A stretch of DNA of 64,000 bases from positions 5,032,001 to 5,096,000 of the forward strand of contig NC_063993.1 in NCBI RefSeq assembly GCF_932276165.1, written 5' to 3'. The notes under the pieces were generated by a model that saw only the letters and a program-made list of their open reading frames with translations, made no database searches and had not been told where the DNA came from. Source of the DNA: Plutella xylostella. Its lineage: Eukaryota; Arthropoda; Insecta; Lepidoptera; Plutellidae. Of the stretch, positions 23,036-35,000 are shown in pieces (the stretch's first letter is position 1; every line of letters begins with the position of its first letter). A program made the position numbers and the translations under genes.

Positions 23036-23305
23036 TATCTACCTAACATTTGATATATTTTTTAAGTGTTGAGTAAATAATTTAAAAACCTTGTTCAGTC
23101 TATAACATTTATTCCAGTGTTCATAATTGTTTATAAAAATATTAACACGACTCTACAACCACAATATACCTATACTTACTAATAAAAGCAACGAAAGTAT
23201 CAGAAATGCATTTAATTGAATGTAAGTAAATATGACAGTAAACATAAACGTAAGTATCATAAATATCTTGCTTTAGTTTGAATCACATTGTAAAAATGTA
23301 CTATG
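23036..23305. other. Intergenic after receptor B3
   Basis: This is the 3' UTR and AT-rich spacer. AATAA-like signals follow at about 23,074. No gene is seen. Confidence 0.35.
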
Positions 23306-23313
23306 GTGTAAAT

Positions 23314-23894
23314 TAGGGCATGCAATACCGCAATACCGGTATTCGTAATACCGGTATCAGGGACAAAATTCACGCTTTTTTAAATACCGGTATTGAAAGT
23401 TAATACCGGTATTGAAGTAATACCGGAATCGGACTTTTTTAGGCTATAATAAAGCGATTAAGATAAAGTATTCCTATGTACTGTGAAAGCGCACTTGTTT
23501 CCAACGGTTTGATGCAGTTTTCGGCCGCTTGATATCTACTTTTGTCCATGCGTAAACGGACACTGGATGTAACAATAATAATTTATTGCAAAATTTTAAC
23601 ACTAATACTCAATTCTCGTAAAAATCTATTGCAAAAAACTGAATTTCATTGCTTTTTCTCGTTTTATTTTAACCTATACGACCTTTAATCACAATATATG
23701 CCATTTATTACGAGGAAATCTAATACCGGTATTAATACCGGGATCCCGGTATTGAGTTCCGGTATTGCAACTCAATACCGGGATCCCGGTATTAATACCG
23801 GTATTAGATTTCCTCGTAATAAATCGACGGTATTGAGTTGCAATACCGGAACTCAATACCGGTATTGAAAATTGTACCGGTATTGCATGCCCTA
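23314..23894. mobile_element. hAT-type MITE rich in ACCGGT palindromes, copy 2
   Basis: It has the same terminal repeats as copy 1 (TAGGGCATGCAATACCG). Exact 8-bp duplications GTGTAAAT flank it at 23,306-23,313 and 23,895-23,902. At 581 bp it is longer than copy 1, partly because of a perfect inverted duplication (23,704-23,823). It is non-coding. Confidence 0.9.
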
Positions 23895-23902
23895 GTGTAA
23901 AT

Positions 23903-24575
23903 AGAATCATAGTATAAAATGCTTTTAATAAGCAGTGAATAGGAAGCAATAACTTTTTGCAAAATTACTAAATAAAATAACATAGTGTCTTTCTAACATA
24001 CATGACTGTGAAACAACACATTCAAGATATTGAATATGCAGAAACATAACTATCCCTCGACAAAAAGCCGCTTTATCAAAGAGTTACAAAATGTATAACT
24101 ATTTTAACAGCCTCAGCATCTACCCTCAGCTTATCCCAACTAAAAGCTTGAACATAACTAAACAATGTGTGAGAAGCACGATAAAATAAGATTTTTGCTC
24201 TATGGAAACTGAAATTTACTAAAGTTGACTTATAAATGCAGTTATTGAGAAATTTAGAAATCCCAATAAAAGCTGGACTCTGAAACTAAAAGTAGGAACC
24301 AGAACTAGTTCGATTCATTATTCGATGCGCTACTAAAGCTAACCGCAGCTAAACACAGCTTTATGGTTACTGATATTGAAAACTAGTAATAATGCTGCAC
24401 GTTTCCTTTCTATTTTCTATTGCAAGAAAATTTTAATAAACAAACTCAAAGTAAGACGGCAGACATCTCTGTTAACAGTGATCTCTTTCATTATAGGTGA
24501 ACCGTTGATTAACCGTTAACGTATGTACCTACTTACTAATAAATAACAATTGAACCCGTAAACAAACGAACTTGC
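23903..24575. other. Spacer and reductase 3' UTR
   Basis: No gene is seen. The right part is downstream of the reductase stop (minus strand) and probably holds its 3' UTR. Confidence 0.4.
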
Positions 24576-27290
24576 TTAGTAAGCGAAGCGCAGGTCTTCC
24601 CTGTAGCCCAGTTTCTCGAGAGCCGGCGTGCAGGCGAAGTTTATCATTGGCGGGGGTCCACACATGAGCACTATGACGTCATCACCGGGCGGGAACAGGT
24701 GGCTTTTGATCATCTCGTCGTTGATGAAGCCTGTGCTGTACTTCCAGCCTGGAATTTGAGGAGTTTTGTGAGAGTTACTGGCTTAAAATAGGTTTCTAAG
24801 TAAAAAGTAGGTAAGATGATGGTTACATTGTATGCTAAGCACATAGAACAACGCGGACTCGGGTGTACCCTCGCTAAGCACGACCAATGCGCCAATAAGT
24901 ATTTTTTTAGATCTCTGAGAAGATGTTTTGCAAGGTAAGGCGCGTATGCAATGTGTCAAATCCACCCGACGCACGCCAATGATGCTGTCACCCGGCTACG
25001 TCTATCAAAGTAAATGCAATAACGCTCGCCGATTATTTGCTTATTAGTAGATCACAAATCCAACCTGTGCCGACGCGCAAATTGAGGCGCATGTGGTCAA
25101 GATACGAGTACTATTTAGTGATAATCACACAATCAATTCAACCTCAATTCCACTACAAAATATTATCAGCCTCACCTTCAGTAGGCCTGTCAACAGTGTA
25201 CCACACTTTGAACTGGCTCGGGTGTTCAGCCTGGTACTTCTCGAGCTCGTTCCTCAGAAGAATGTCGTCCTCGCTCTGGTTGGCGAACAGCAGACGCAGC
25301 TCGGTCTGGTCAGTCGCGTCCTTGCAGATGTGGCGCACTAGCTGCAGCATGGGCGTGATGCCAGTACCACCTGAAGATTAAGTAAAAGGGATATAATTAT
25401 TTGATGCATGGAACACTTTTTTGTTGGGATCTTCTTTGGTAGACCTCAGCAGACTTGTATAGTATATTCCCCTAGTAATTCACTTTAGAAAGCAAGGCAA
25501 GGAGATTGATGGGTAAAAATCCAAATGTTATCGTGCCCATCCCTCTGTATTTCAATTGGTCTTGTTCATTGGTTACTTGTTGGGTCAGTGGAATTTACCT
25601 AGATGAAATACTATTTTATAGCGCATTCATTTTACCCACCATTAGGGATCCTCACAGTAATAGAATGAGTACAGAGTTTTAAACCGTGCAAGAGTCTAGA
25701 ATTGAAAAGAACTTAAGCATGTATTTGGCTATTTTACCTGCAATCATGTTAAGCTTCTTAACATTCACTTTGACTGGGGGATCTTTCCTCATCTTCTTGA
25801 TGAGGAACTGTCCGTGTCCGGCGTACTGCAGCCTGCCCGAGGGTCCCCGCACGTCGATGGTGTCTCCGATCTTCATGCTCTCCAGGTATTGGGACATTTT
25901 ACCCCCTTCCGGGAACTTAGGGTGGACATCTTTGAAGTACACCTGTAAATGAGAAATGTGATCTTTTAATTTTGGGTTAAACCTTAGAACTCGTAAAAGT
26001 TAAAAGTTAATTATGAATAGAACAAGATAGAATAATTTGTTTTAGATCTTAAATTTAAGCAATATGGGCTATATTACCTATATCATCAAAAGTTTTAAGA
26101 TAACTAAGATAAAAATATATTACCTATCACATAATCGCCTAAAAATCTCTAAATCTCGAAAACTAAATAGCTCTGTCATCATTACTGTTTACACTTGTAA
26201 AATCTAGAATGATAACTACAGTACATTTTGCTCATACCATGAACTTTGGACTTCAACAAAACATACTGAACAACCAAAAATTAACCTTGTACACCTTGAA
26301 CCTTTTGCTGCCACAATTTACAGGTAATTATAGGCTGTATTACCTTCACTACAAGGTCCACATAGCCTTTGTCTTCATCACTTGATACAGGTGTGTAGGC
26401 TCTGATCACCAGGTCGTCTTTAATTGTCACCGACAAATGAATGTGCTGGCCAATGGGTAGACCTGAAACAGAGTAAGAATATTCATAAATATCATTTACT
26501 ATGAGACATGTAACTACATGTGACATAGGTCAAAGGCCTAAGAACTGTTCATGTAGCACAGACAATTCACCTCATATGTGATTATGGCCAATTCATTACA
26601 TGATTATAAAAAAGATATAGGTAAGAATTAAATTCAAATTTAGTACATTCTGATTTTTTCATGAAAATAGTATTATCTGATTTATCTGTTTACATATACC
26701 ACTAATCATCATCATGAAACAAAACTCTATATACCCAAAACATGCTCGGAAGATGGCAGTCCCAAGCGGTATCTCCTTGTGTCATGGCTTATTTCCTCTT
26801 TCTCAATCAGAGGCAGCGGGTATTTGACATTGGGGTCCACAAGAGCCACTAGTTTAGTTGGCTTTTTAGTTTTCTTTCCCCACAGGCAGTTAGCAATGAC
26901 TGTTGACAGGACGACAACAGCACCTGCTCCTATTATGATGGGCAATACCTGAAACATTGATTTAGTTTGACTATGAATCTTGTTTGTTACATGAATTGAT
27001 ATGGAGTTTTTATATTAATGAAATGATAGTTATACCTAGGTTTGGTAAATGCTTTATAACTAAAGAGAGCATAGAAGGCATTTTAATAAATTAAAGAGCA
27101 ATGATTAAAAGATAAGAATCAGTAAAAGGTAAAAAGTGACATTCATTCAGTTGAAAGTCATACTGATAACATAACTGAATATAGGTTATGATTTGAATAA
27201 CAACAAGAATATGTTTGTAGTGAATATAAAAGCACTCCTTACCGGAACATTTCCAAAAACATCATGGGTAGCAACCTCTAAATTATCCAT
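24576..27290 (-). CDS. NADH-cytochrome b5 reductase
   Basis: On the minus strand the exons are 27290-27243, 26948-26735, 26462-26344, 25942-25738, 25370-25176 and 24748-24576, encoding 317 aa (phases 0, 1, 0, 1, 1). An N-terminal hydrophobic anchor (VLPIIIGAGAVVVLSTVIA) is followed by the FAD-binding domain: the RAYTPVSS motif, a variant of the RxYTPxS FAD motif, and GPSGRLQY. Then comes the NADH-binding domain, with AGGTGITPMLQ, near-end CGPPPM and the terminal aromatic of the family (LRFAY). The enzyme passes electrons from NADH to cytochrome b5 on the ER or outer mitochondrial membrane for fatty acid desaturation, elongation and P450 support. The length suits the CYB5R2/3 group. Two other possible first exons lie upstream (27,740-27,757; 27,949-27,975), each spliceable in frame to exon 2 before the anchor. 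Confidence 0.95.
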
Positions 27291-27739
27291 GATTATTATG
27301 TGAACTGATGTTTAAAATGAAAGCACTGTATGGCTTCTTTTAAAGCAATAATATTCAAACTGCACAGTATAATATTCTCATGTCACTCACTATAATGTTA
27401 GTAAAAGTAAACAAGTGCAGTATGTATGAGAGTTACTACTCAGTGTTGCTTGCATGTAAATGATATCAGAAGTTAAATAACTATAGTTGGCGTATCGCGT
27501 GAGTGCCGCTAAAGACGACTGGTTGGGTAGAAACAAGAAATAATTAACTTTTTTGAAGTTCATTGTTGAAATGACTTTTGTGACCTTGACATCAGTCGTT
27601 TACAGATCAAGTACCTAGTTATCATGAGATAAACGGAAACCGAATAAATGAATGACGAATAATATGTACTGAATAAGCTACATAAGCTGATGTACATAAC
27701 AAAAGTAGATAATGAAGAAATAAATTATAGGTTACAAAC

Positions 27740-27757
27740 CACACTATTAGAGTCCAT
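27740..27757 (-). other. Possible alternative first exon of reductase (MDSNSV)
   Basis: On the minus strand, ATG plus five codons ends at a GTTTGT donor in phase 0, so it can replace the main first exon. The donor is weak, but a GTTTGC donor is used in a transporter gene of this window. Low confidence. Confidence 0.25.
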
Positions 27758-27948
27758 ATTCCTTGATGATTGGTAAACGATTACAATGTATTATCTACAT
27801 GATTTACAAGCAATGAGTTTATCCATCACGTACCGATATAAATTGATAAGGGCCGCTTAAGATTTGATAAAGAATAAGCAAAAGCTATTGAATTTAACCT
27901 CAACATATTTAAAAACAATCGTAAGTGGATAATACAATGATAGCTTAC

Positions 27949-27975
27949 CAGGGGTGATTTCAGATCAAAACCCAT
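27949..27975 (-). other. Probable alternative first exon of reductase (MGFDLKSPL)
   Basis: ATG plus eight codons is followed by a good GTAAGC donor in phase 0, giving MGFDLKSPL-VLPIIIG. Alternative first exons are established for vertebrate CYB5R3. Here the anchor is encoded in exon 2, so both isoforms would stay membrane-bound. Gly2 is followed by Phe, which is disfavoured for myristoylation. Confidence 0.45.
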
Positions 27976-29098
27976 ATTTGAACCTTCGTCTTTGGTATTA
28001 TTAAAAAGAGAAATGGAAGCGAAGCACTTTGCTCTAGAAGTGAAAGGTAAGTCTGCCTAATCTGTAGTTACAGCAGTCAAAGATCTGTTTATCTTTAGCT
28101 AGCCAATAATACTATGGCACAGAATACGGTGGAATGCTCTGATGATGCAAGAGAATGTTTAAAATATAGTTTACACACTAGAGATTTCTGGTTTAGGTCA
28201 ATGACTGGCAATGATATAATTGTTTAAAAATAGTTAAGTAAATACTTTTTGATAGTTACGGTGTAGGCCGGTCTGTATAACGTATTCGTACTAAACTAAA
28301 TGATTAAACCCAAGTTTCGTTAAATATAACAATTGATTAGATCCATGAAGAATTATTTTTGGTGAATTAACATTCATTTGTTTTTGTTTTCTTGTTTTGT
28401 TTCAAATAATCGCGCCGCGCCGCGAAATAATTTGACACATGTCATGTCAATGACAGCTTACAGAAGTGTAGTTGCTACATACTCTGTGTTAATACAGATG
28501 CTGTTTTAACATGGTCATACCATAGATAGTGTACAGCCCGGCAAATAAGTTTAAAAAAGGAAATGCTTATTAAGTTCAGGTAAATATCAGGCAGTGATAA
28601 AGATATGCCAAGCTGTACAATAAGTTTAGCTTTCGGATACTTAATACATTATCTAGACTTCTATCGACTTCAAGTTCCTTCCTCTACAACCCATTAAAAA
28701 AAAGGAATACTTCGACTTCGAGTGGTACTTATAGTAACCAATAATCATCTAACTACATCATTTAAATCTGAGGCGACCAAACTAGGATGATCTGGATGAT
28801 CCTCATCCTCTCGCATGGATGGTGAGAGAAGTACGTTAGGCGAGGGTCAGGGAGGGAGTTCGTACGCTTCAAGGTTAAGCCTCATGTTATGTTAACTCTT
28901 GCTGGTATCTACTATTATTACCTACCTAAGGATTAATAACTAAAACTACAAAAGTTATTTTGTACCATTTATAGATACTCTTAAAAAACAAAATATTTAA
29001 TCGTTCTTGGTTAATTAATTACATTATAGGTACGTAGATACTTACTATGATTAAATTTAATTACAGTGAAAACTTAACAGTACGCTACACAATCACAG
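27976..29098. other. Intergenic, upstream of reductase
   Basis: No gene is seen. A short GC-rich block (about 28,412-28,425, CGCGCCGCGCCGCG) stands out from the AT-rich DNA. It lies upstream of the reductase's distal start and may be promoter-associated. Confidence 0.3.
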
Positions 29099-32000
29099 TC
29101 AGCCGGGATTGTTAACAATTTCCCGGATACTCTGTGTGACTCCGGTGACTAGTACGAAGAATCCGAAGACGATCAACATCGTGTCTTTGACAAGTATGTA
29201 GTTGTAGGGGCCGAGTCCTCGCTCCCAGTGGAATATGAGGTCCATGAGCGCGGGGGCGATGAGGCCCAGGAATGAATAGAAGAAGGCACCCTCCAGCCCG
29301 ATCACTTGCTCTAAGCGCGGGAGCGTGGCTGCCGCTGCCACTGAAAAAGATTAGAAAAATACTTATTAGAGGTGGCGCCACGACTTCACACACTTCACAG
29401 TGGTCTTAGAAAATATCATCATCATCATCAGCCAATAATCATCCACTGCTGGACATAGGGGGAACACCCAAATATTCCGAAAAACTTTTTTCCGAATTTG
29501 AAAACACCGAATATGTAATTTACGAAATATTGCAATACCGATTTTTTAAAATGCCGAATTCTAAAAATCACGTAAATTATAATTTCGAATATTATAATCA
29601 CGAAGATTTGTTATTACGATTGTCAAATACACGAACGTTAATAAATCCGATTACTTAAGCTTACGAAAAATAAAATACCGATTTATTATAATCACGAAAA
29701 ATACAAATCCCGATCGAAAATGTGATAATTCGTGATTTTGACAAAAAAACCATAAACGTCTTAAAAACCTTAGACCCAAAACCTAAAGATAGGTGCGACG
29801 ACGAGCAAAGCGAGGAGGAGCGTGTTAGGTGCACATAGATATCGAAAAACAAAGCGGAGCGCAGCGAAGCGGAGCGGAGCGTTTCAAATATAGAGCAAAA
29901 CAATTGCTCGGAGTTTTATGGTGTTTAACCTTAAAAACCTTAGGACCTAAACCTAAAGATAGGTGCGACGACGAGCAAAGCGAGGAGGAGCGTGTTAGGT
30001 GCACATAGATATTGAAAAACAAAGCGGAGCGCAGCGAAGCGGAGCGGAGCGTTTCAAATATAGAGTTAAAATATTGTAAATAGAAAAGTGTTTGTAGTAT
30101 TTGTTGTTAAGTAACACAACAAAGCAATAAAATTGCTCGGATTTTTAGGGTGTTTAACCTTAAAAACCTTAGGACCTAAATCTAAAGATAGGTGCGACGA
30201 CGAGCAAAGCGAGGAGGAGCGTGTTAGGTGCACATAGATATCGAAAACAAAGCGGAGCGCAGCGAAGCGGAGCGGAGCGTCTCAAATAATATAGCTTAAA
30301 AAACCGGCCAAGTGCGAGTCGGGCTCGCGCACAAAGGGTTCCGTAGCAGCAAAATTACAGTTAAATCAACCTATCTCAAAAACTATAAGAGATACTTTGA
30401 TCAAACCAAAAATCGTTGAAAGAGTTAATTAGCATGCATCACCTCTATTTTTTTTAGAATTTTATACCCCGTAGTTATAAAAATAGAGGGGGGGGGACAT
30501 ACTTTTTACGACTTTGAGAGCTGATATCTCAAAAACCGTTCACTTTAAGAAAAATGTTTTTTAGAAAACTTTATATCATTTTAAAAGACCTTTCCATTGA
30601 TACCCCACACGGGTATGTACATCGAAAAAAAAAATTTCATCCCTCAGTTACATGTATGGGGGGCCCCACCCCCAATTCTTTTTTTTACTATTTAGTGTCA
30701 TATTTTTGTAGCGGTTCATACAACACATATTCCCATCAAATTTCATCACTGTAGTACTTATAGTTTCCGAGTAAATCGGCTGTGACAGACGGACAGACGG
30801 ACAGACGGACAGACGGACATGACGAAACTATAAGGGTTCCGTTTTTGCCATTTTGGCTACGGAACCCTAAAAATATTGTTAAATTGTATACGGATTATGC
30901 TGTTAATAAATACACTATTCTTAATAACTATTTCTTGTTAACTAAGATACATTCGGGAATTTGTATTTTCGGAATATTAAAACTTCGGGATTCGTAATTT
31001 TAACAATTCGATATAATAAAAAGTCGTACTTTTAAAACATCGAAATAATAATATTCGGAAAATTGAATTTCGTCATTTTAATAAATATGTTGTTTGAATT
31101 TTCGTTTATTAACTATTCGTGATTTTCGTTATTCGGAAACTTAAAATTCGGGATTGTGTATTATTCGGAATTATGAAATTCGTAATTTTAAAAATCGTTA
31201 TTTTCATATTCGTAAAAAAGTAATTCGGATTTATGTAGTGTACCCGGACATAGGCCTCTCCCAAGGAGCGCCACAACACTCGGTCCTCGGCCTTCCTCAT
31301 CCAACCACTACCCGCCACCCGCCTAAGGTCGTCAGTCCAGCGGGCAGGAGGGCGTCCCACTCTGCGTTTGCCTGTTCGTGGTCTCCACTCGAGAACTCGT
31401 CTACCCCAACGGTTATCGGTTCTTCGGCAGATATGACCTAGGAAATAATCGGGAATTAAATCTGCCCATCATGCGATGCTATATTTAGTTCTTTGAGTGC
31501 AGATAAAAAGTAAATAGGTAATACCATACTTGTTATTCTATGATAATACTACGTAAGGTAGGACTACTATAAGGACTGCAGTGGTAGCGGCAGAGATAGG
31601 GTAGCGGACTCTAGTATATACCTACTATAAAGTTCAACGATCTCATTTGGTATGGGTAAGTACAATGGAGATGGCACAACACAGGCAAATCCTAATCCCT
31701 AACAGTATAGTCAGTGTTCTCATAGGTACCAAGTACAGTAGGTCAGGGTAACTAAATGTAACCTCGAAAAAACGTGACTTTTTCAAAAAACGCAGCATCG
31801 GTCATAAAACTGATTATAATGACGGAGATAAAGGAAGGAAACTCATCATGATTGTACCTACTTAGTAACTTTGCATGAGTGGCGGTTGTAGAATGATTAT
31901 TTTATTAGTGCAATAAAACTTTTATGAAGTGGGTTTAACAGAGATGAAATGCGCACATTCTCATGTTTGCAGAATGATATACGCATTATTTGATTTATCT

Positions 32001-35000
32001 TGCTTTCTATATTGAAATACCTAGCAGTAATTTACAAAACTGTGATATTTCAGGAAGAAGTTAAGTCTCTGAGATTTTTGATAAAAGTAGAATATACTTA
32101 GGATTTTTGCTTTGGTAAAATTTCAGGACCAGCCCCAATTTTATGGTATCATTTTAGGTAAGAGATAGGCTTTAAGCATTGGGGGTACCAACACCAAAAA
32201 AGTTAATGAGGGCAACAACAGTAATATAAAACTACAGTGACAAATGGAACGACAATAGCCCGTGGATAGTTTTAACTGCTCGCCAGTGTACCTAATACAT
32301 AGAAAGAGACCCAGTACAAATATCTGTCTCTATACCAATATTTTCCCTGGCCGGGAATCGAACGGGACCTTCGGTATAGCAATCAGGGTTATAAGGGTCA
32401 CTATAACCACTACACAATTTGGTCGTCACAATATTACCCGGGCACTCGGTCAATTGCTGGTCGTTCATTGGTCGAGTCTAATCATACCCTATAGATGGAA
32501 AGAAAAGAAACCCACCAGTGAGACAAGCGAACACGGCGCGCATGGCGGCCTGCGCGTGGTTGTGGTACTTGAGCGCCACGCGGTCGCGAGTGTTGCGCCA
32601 CACGATCTCCATGGGCACGTAGAACTGCAGCGTGTACGTGAAGAATATCGCCACCACGATGAAGCTTTTCGCCATGAGTGCCGGCCTGGAAAGGAAATAC
32701 GTTTGACGGTTAGATTCAGAAGTGGGACGCTAACTAGCCCGGTGAAATGGCTCTACTCTAGTTTTAGGTAAATCGATAATGGATTATGAGGATTATAATT
32801 CCAAAAAGGTGCACCGTTAACATTATATCACAGTATATCTACTAATGTATCATAAAGTGCATTGTTTCACTATGTAAACATACGTATATAAGTTAAGTAT
32901 CTGCATATTTTGCAAACTTTTAACTTTTACAACTACCTAATAATAAAGTTATCTACACACCGTGCAGGTAAAACCAAAACTTACACTTCACCCGTAGGCA
33001 GATTCAGCGTGATGCTGCCCTGCGACGCATCCCCATACTTCACGTATCCCAGGAATCCCATGATCATGTACAGCAGGATGACGACTGCCATGGTGATGTT
33101 GAGCACCCCGGGGCAGCCCAGGAAGTGCTGCGGCCGCGCCATCGTGTTCTCCACGGGGAGCACCACGCCGATGCCTTCCATCGCGAAAATCACTGTACTG
33201 GAACAAAATTGTTGCGCGCATTAGTTTTTAACTTCAGAGGGGAAAAGAGGGTGTTATAAGTGTAACGTGTCTGTGTATCTGTGTGTTAGCGTAGCTGGCA
33301 AACGGGTGAACCGATTTTCGATTTATTTTTTTAGAGTCGTAGGAAATGTTATCCCGAGTGTCCTTAGCCATGTTTTATCAAAATCGGCTTTAGCCGTTCA
33401 AAAGTGATGCTACTTTCAGTGTAGAATGTCAGGAGTTTGACAGACGACTAGACGACGATTAATATATTGTGCAAATCGCTCTTATAGTATACCGGGTGAT
33501 TGGAAAGTCGATGTATTCCTTTAAATGGGTTATAGACGAAGGCATTTCCAGTCGATTGAACCCCATAAGTCATTATCAGAAAGTCAACCATTTCTGAGTT
33601 ATTTAAGTTTCAAGTTTTTTTAGGTTTTTGCCAAAATGTATGTTTTAAAACAATTTTTTTAAAAATAATAACTATTTTTTTAATACTTTTTTGATTGTTT
33701 TGGATTAGTGACACCTTAGCCAACTAATTATAATGATTAAATGCGCAAAATTTAACTTAATTTAGACACAGTGCTTCAAAATAGATGAAACATTAGGAAA
33801 ATGTAACGAAAGATGAAAACAAAAATGCTGAATTAAAGAAGAATTTTATCTGAAAAAAATTCAGGCTTCAATTCAGCTTAAAAACATAGTCAATTTATAA
33901 GCTTTAAAATGACATATGCTAATCTAAAATCGATTAAGGTATGACCAAGATATAGCCAAAACAACCACATAAGCGGACACATCTCAGTAGGGAAACGAAC
34001 AAGATTTGTTCCAATTTTAAGGTAAAAGCTCTTATATCTGGACTTTGTAGAACTCTGAACCTACTGAAAAGTACTTTTTACTAATTTTTTTTAAGCTGTA
34101 GTGCCTGAATTTTTTTCAGATAAAATTCTTTTTTAATTCAGCATTTTTGTTTTCACCTTTCGTAATATTGTCTTAATGTTTCACCTATTTTAAAGCACTG
34201 TAGACAAATTAAGTTAAATTTTGCGCATTTAATTATTATAATTAGTAGGCTAAGGTGTTACTAATCCAAAACAATGAAAAAAGTATTAAAAAAATGGTTA
34301 TTATTTTAAAAAAATTGTTTTAAAACATAAATTTTGGCAAAAACCTAATAAAACTTAAAACTTAAATAACTCAGAAATGGTTGACTTTCGGATTATGCAT
34401 TAATAATAATAATAATAAAAATAATGCATTACAGTCGATTGGGGTTCAATCGACTGTAAATGCCTTCGTTTATAACCCATTTAAAGGAATACATCGACTT
34501 ACCAATCACCCTGTATTAACTAAGTCTATATGGACTGAATAAATGGGTCTAGGTACCTACAGTTAATAATTTTATAATTAAGTATTTCAACATATTTGGT
34601 ATGCGCGCACGACACGAGACAACAAAACAAGGCAAGTATGTTAGAATTGCAGCAACATCCATCATAATGAACCAATGCTGACAATAAAGTCAACAGCACA
34701 AGAAATCAGGATCTTGCGAGATCGAGACAATAGTAATTACTTCGGCATTCGATTGAATTTTAATCGGAATAGTCGTTAGGTAGCTATGAGCACATACACT
34801 TGTAAAGGTATTTTAAATATTGTGAAGATAGCATGCATTCACCAAGAAACTATATTAACTACCTGCTTGTATTTGTTTAATTGAATGAATACCATTTAGC
34901 TGACTGTAAACTGACTGACTAAATTATACTACTACATTAAACTGACCTAAAGCTTTATTTACATATTTTATCTAAGTATCTATGTTTTATACGATATGAT

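Larger units (their letters stand above)
29460..31245. mobile_element. Nested DNA transposon with 9-bp duplications
   Basis: The element interrupts a LINE 3' end. The 9-bp GGACATAGG is present at both borders (29,451-29,459 and 31,246-31,254). The ends are imperfect inverted repeats (GGGAACACCC...AAATATTCCGAA against GGGTACACTACATAAATCCGAA). The arms consist of degenerate short motifs, CCGAAT/CACGAA on the left (29,480-29,740) and their complements ATTCGG/TTCGTG on the right (30,950-31,230). Inside are three copies of a GC-rich unit and an inserted dispersed repeat. The 9-bp duplication points to a Mutator-like element, but no transposase is present. It lies in the last intron of transporter 1. 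Confidence 0.7.

Noticed and set aside
29750..30293. CRISPR-like array
   Set aside because: Only three units of about 135 bp with unequal spacers, in a eukaryotic transposon; not a CRISPR array.
32262..32771. Plus-strand 169-codon ORF
   Set aside because: It overlaps a reverse SINE fragment and is antisense to a transporter 1 exon; no family signal.
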